Below are positions 63,596-64,000 of a stretch of DNA of 64,000 bases, piece after piece. The stretch is taken from NCBI GenBank assembly GCA_022829145.1, contig CM040758.1:9532128-9596127 (forward strand). The letters run 5' to 3'. The notes under the pieces were generated by a model. That model was not told where the DNA came from and did not search any database. It was given only the letters and a program-made list of their open reading frames with translations. Origin of the DNA: Albula goreensis. Lineage: Eukaryota > Chordata > Actinopteri > Albuliformes > Albulidae. Each line of letters begins with the position of its first letter. Position 1 is the stretch's first letter. The position numbers and the translations under genes are program-made.

Positions 63596-64000
63596 TGCAA
63601 TCACCTGACATGTCCGAAATAGCGGCAAACCTGGCTAAACATTGCTAGGCTAAATGACTGTATGTGTAACATCACTGAAACCTCATCGTCAGCTATGCTA
63701 ACCAGAAATCCTAAACAGAGACAAAACACATTCAGAACAAGCCCTATTAAGCAAAATTGAGAAACAATGTGAAACAATAAAAATATCGTTGCCAAAAACA
63801 TTTCAATTCAACAACCTCACCAAAAGTACAGAGGTTTTTAGATGATTTTGTTTTGAGCTGTAGCTATGCACTCAAAGGACACGCAGCTGAGCATGGGTAT
63901 TTTGCCATTCAGATTGCTCGAGGGCGTAAACACTGTGGTGCACATAAACCGCATCATCAGGATGTTTCTATTTAAATGGAGTCTCACGCTGGGCTCCCTG
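63596..64000. other. Non-coding end of window
   Basis: No gene, repeat or RNA signature is seen. Confidence 0.45.

Noticed and set aside
1-64000. Virus-like elements, retroviral LTRs, Polintons and autonomous transposons
   Set aside because: No long terminal repeats, polymerase, capsid, envelope or transposase-like reading frames were recognised on either strand.

Overview
This is vertebrate nuclear DNA, most likely from a ray-finned fish. The evidence is one intron-containing POU-class IV gene in a gene-poor, AT-rich background. Around it lie long CA/TG, AT and ATT microsatellites, tRNA-derived SINE relics with the teleost 'GGATAAGAGYGTYTGCTAAATG' type of 3' tail, and a MITE-like element with the 'GATCCTAGATCAGTACTC' type of inverted end that is common in teleosts. 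The species cannot be fixed from the sequence.

The only confident protein-coding gene is pou4f2 (Brn3b), on the + strand: exon 1 at 35255-35485, a 301-bp phase-0 intron, and exon 2 at 35787-36719, encoding 387 residues. The POU-IV box, POU-specific domain and POU homeodomain are all intact. Its leader has a GA-repeat tract and CAGCTG E-boxes. The likely 3' UTR carries a long (TA)n tract, followed by two AATAAA signals.

Layout. 1-34.5 kb (upstream): no convincing gene; microsatellites, one degraded and one recognisable SINE, two unnamed dispersed repeat families, a 34-bp minisatellite, a perfect 39-bp hairpin and several GC-richer patches that may be cis-regulatory. 34.5-37.6 kb: the pou4f2 unit. 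37.6-64 kb (downstream): no confirmed gene. It does hold a 75-nt sequence with good splice signals (40947-41021), two tandem-repeat arrays near 47 kb, a CpG-rich patch at 51.24-51.48 kb, SINE and MITE relics, a 44-bp element present twice about 350 bp apart (61.4 and 61.7 kb), and a CpG-rich patch at 62.0-62.35 kb with an octamer and a TATA box in promoter-like order.

A single neural transcription-factor gene in at least 64 kb of non-coding DNA fits the usual picture of a developmental regulator in a gene desert that holds distant enhancers. That is an inference: conservation cannot be measured from one sequence. No intact transposon, virus-like element, rRNA, functional tRNA or CRISPR array was seen, and nothing here looks like a new biological system. 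The best leads are the candidate exon, the duplicated 44-bp element, the octamer/TATA patch and the evenly spaced TAATTA sites upstream of pou4f2.
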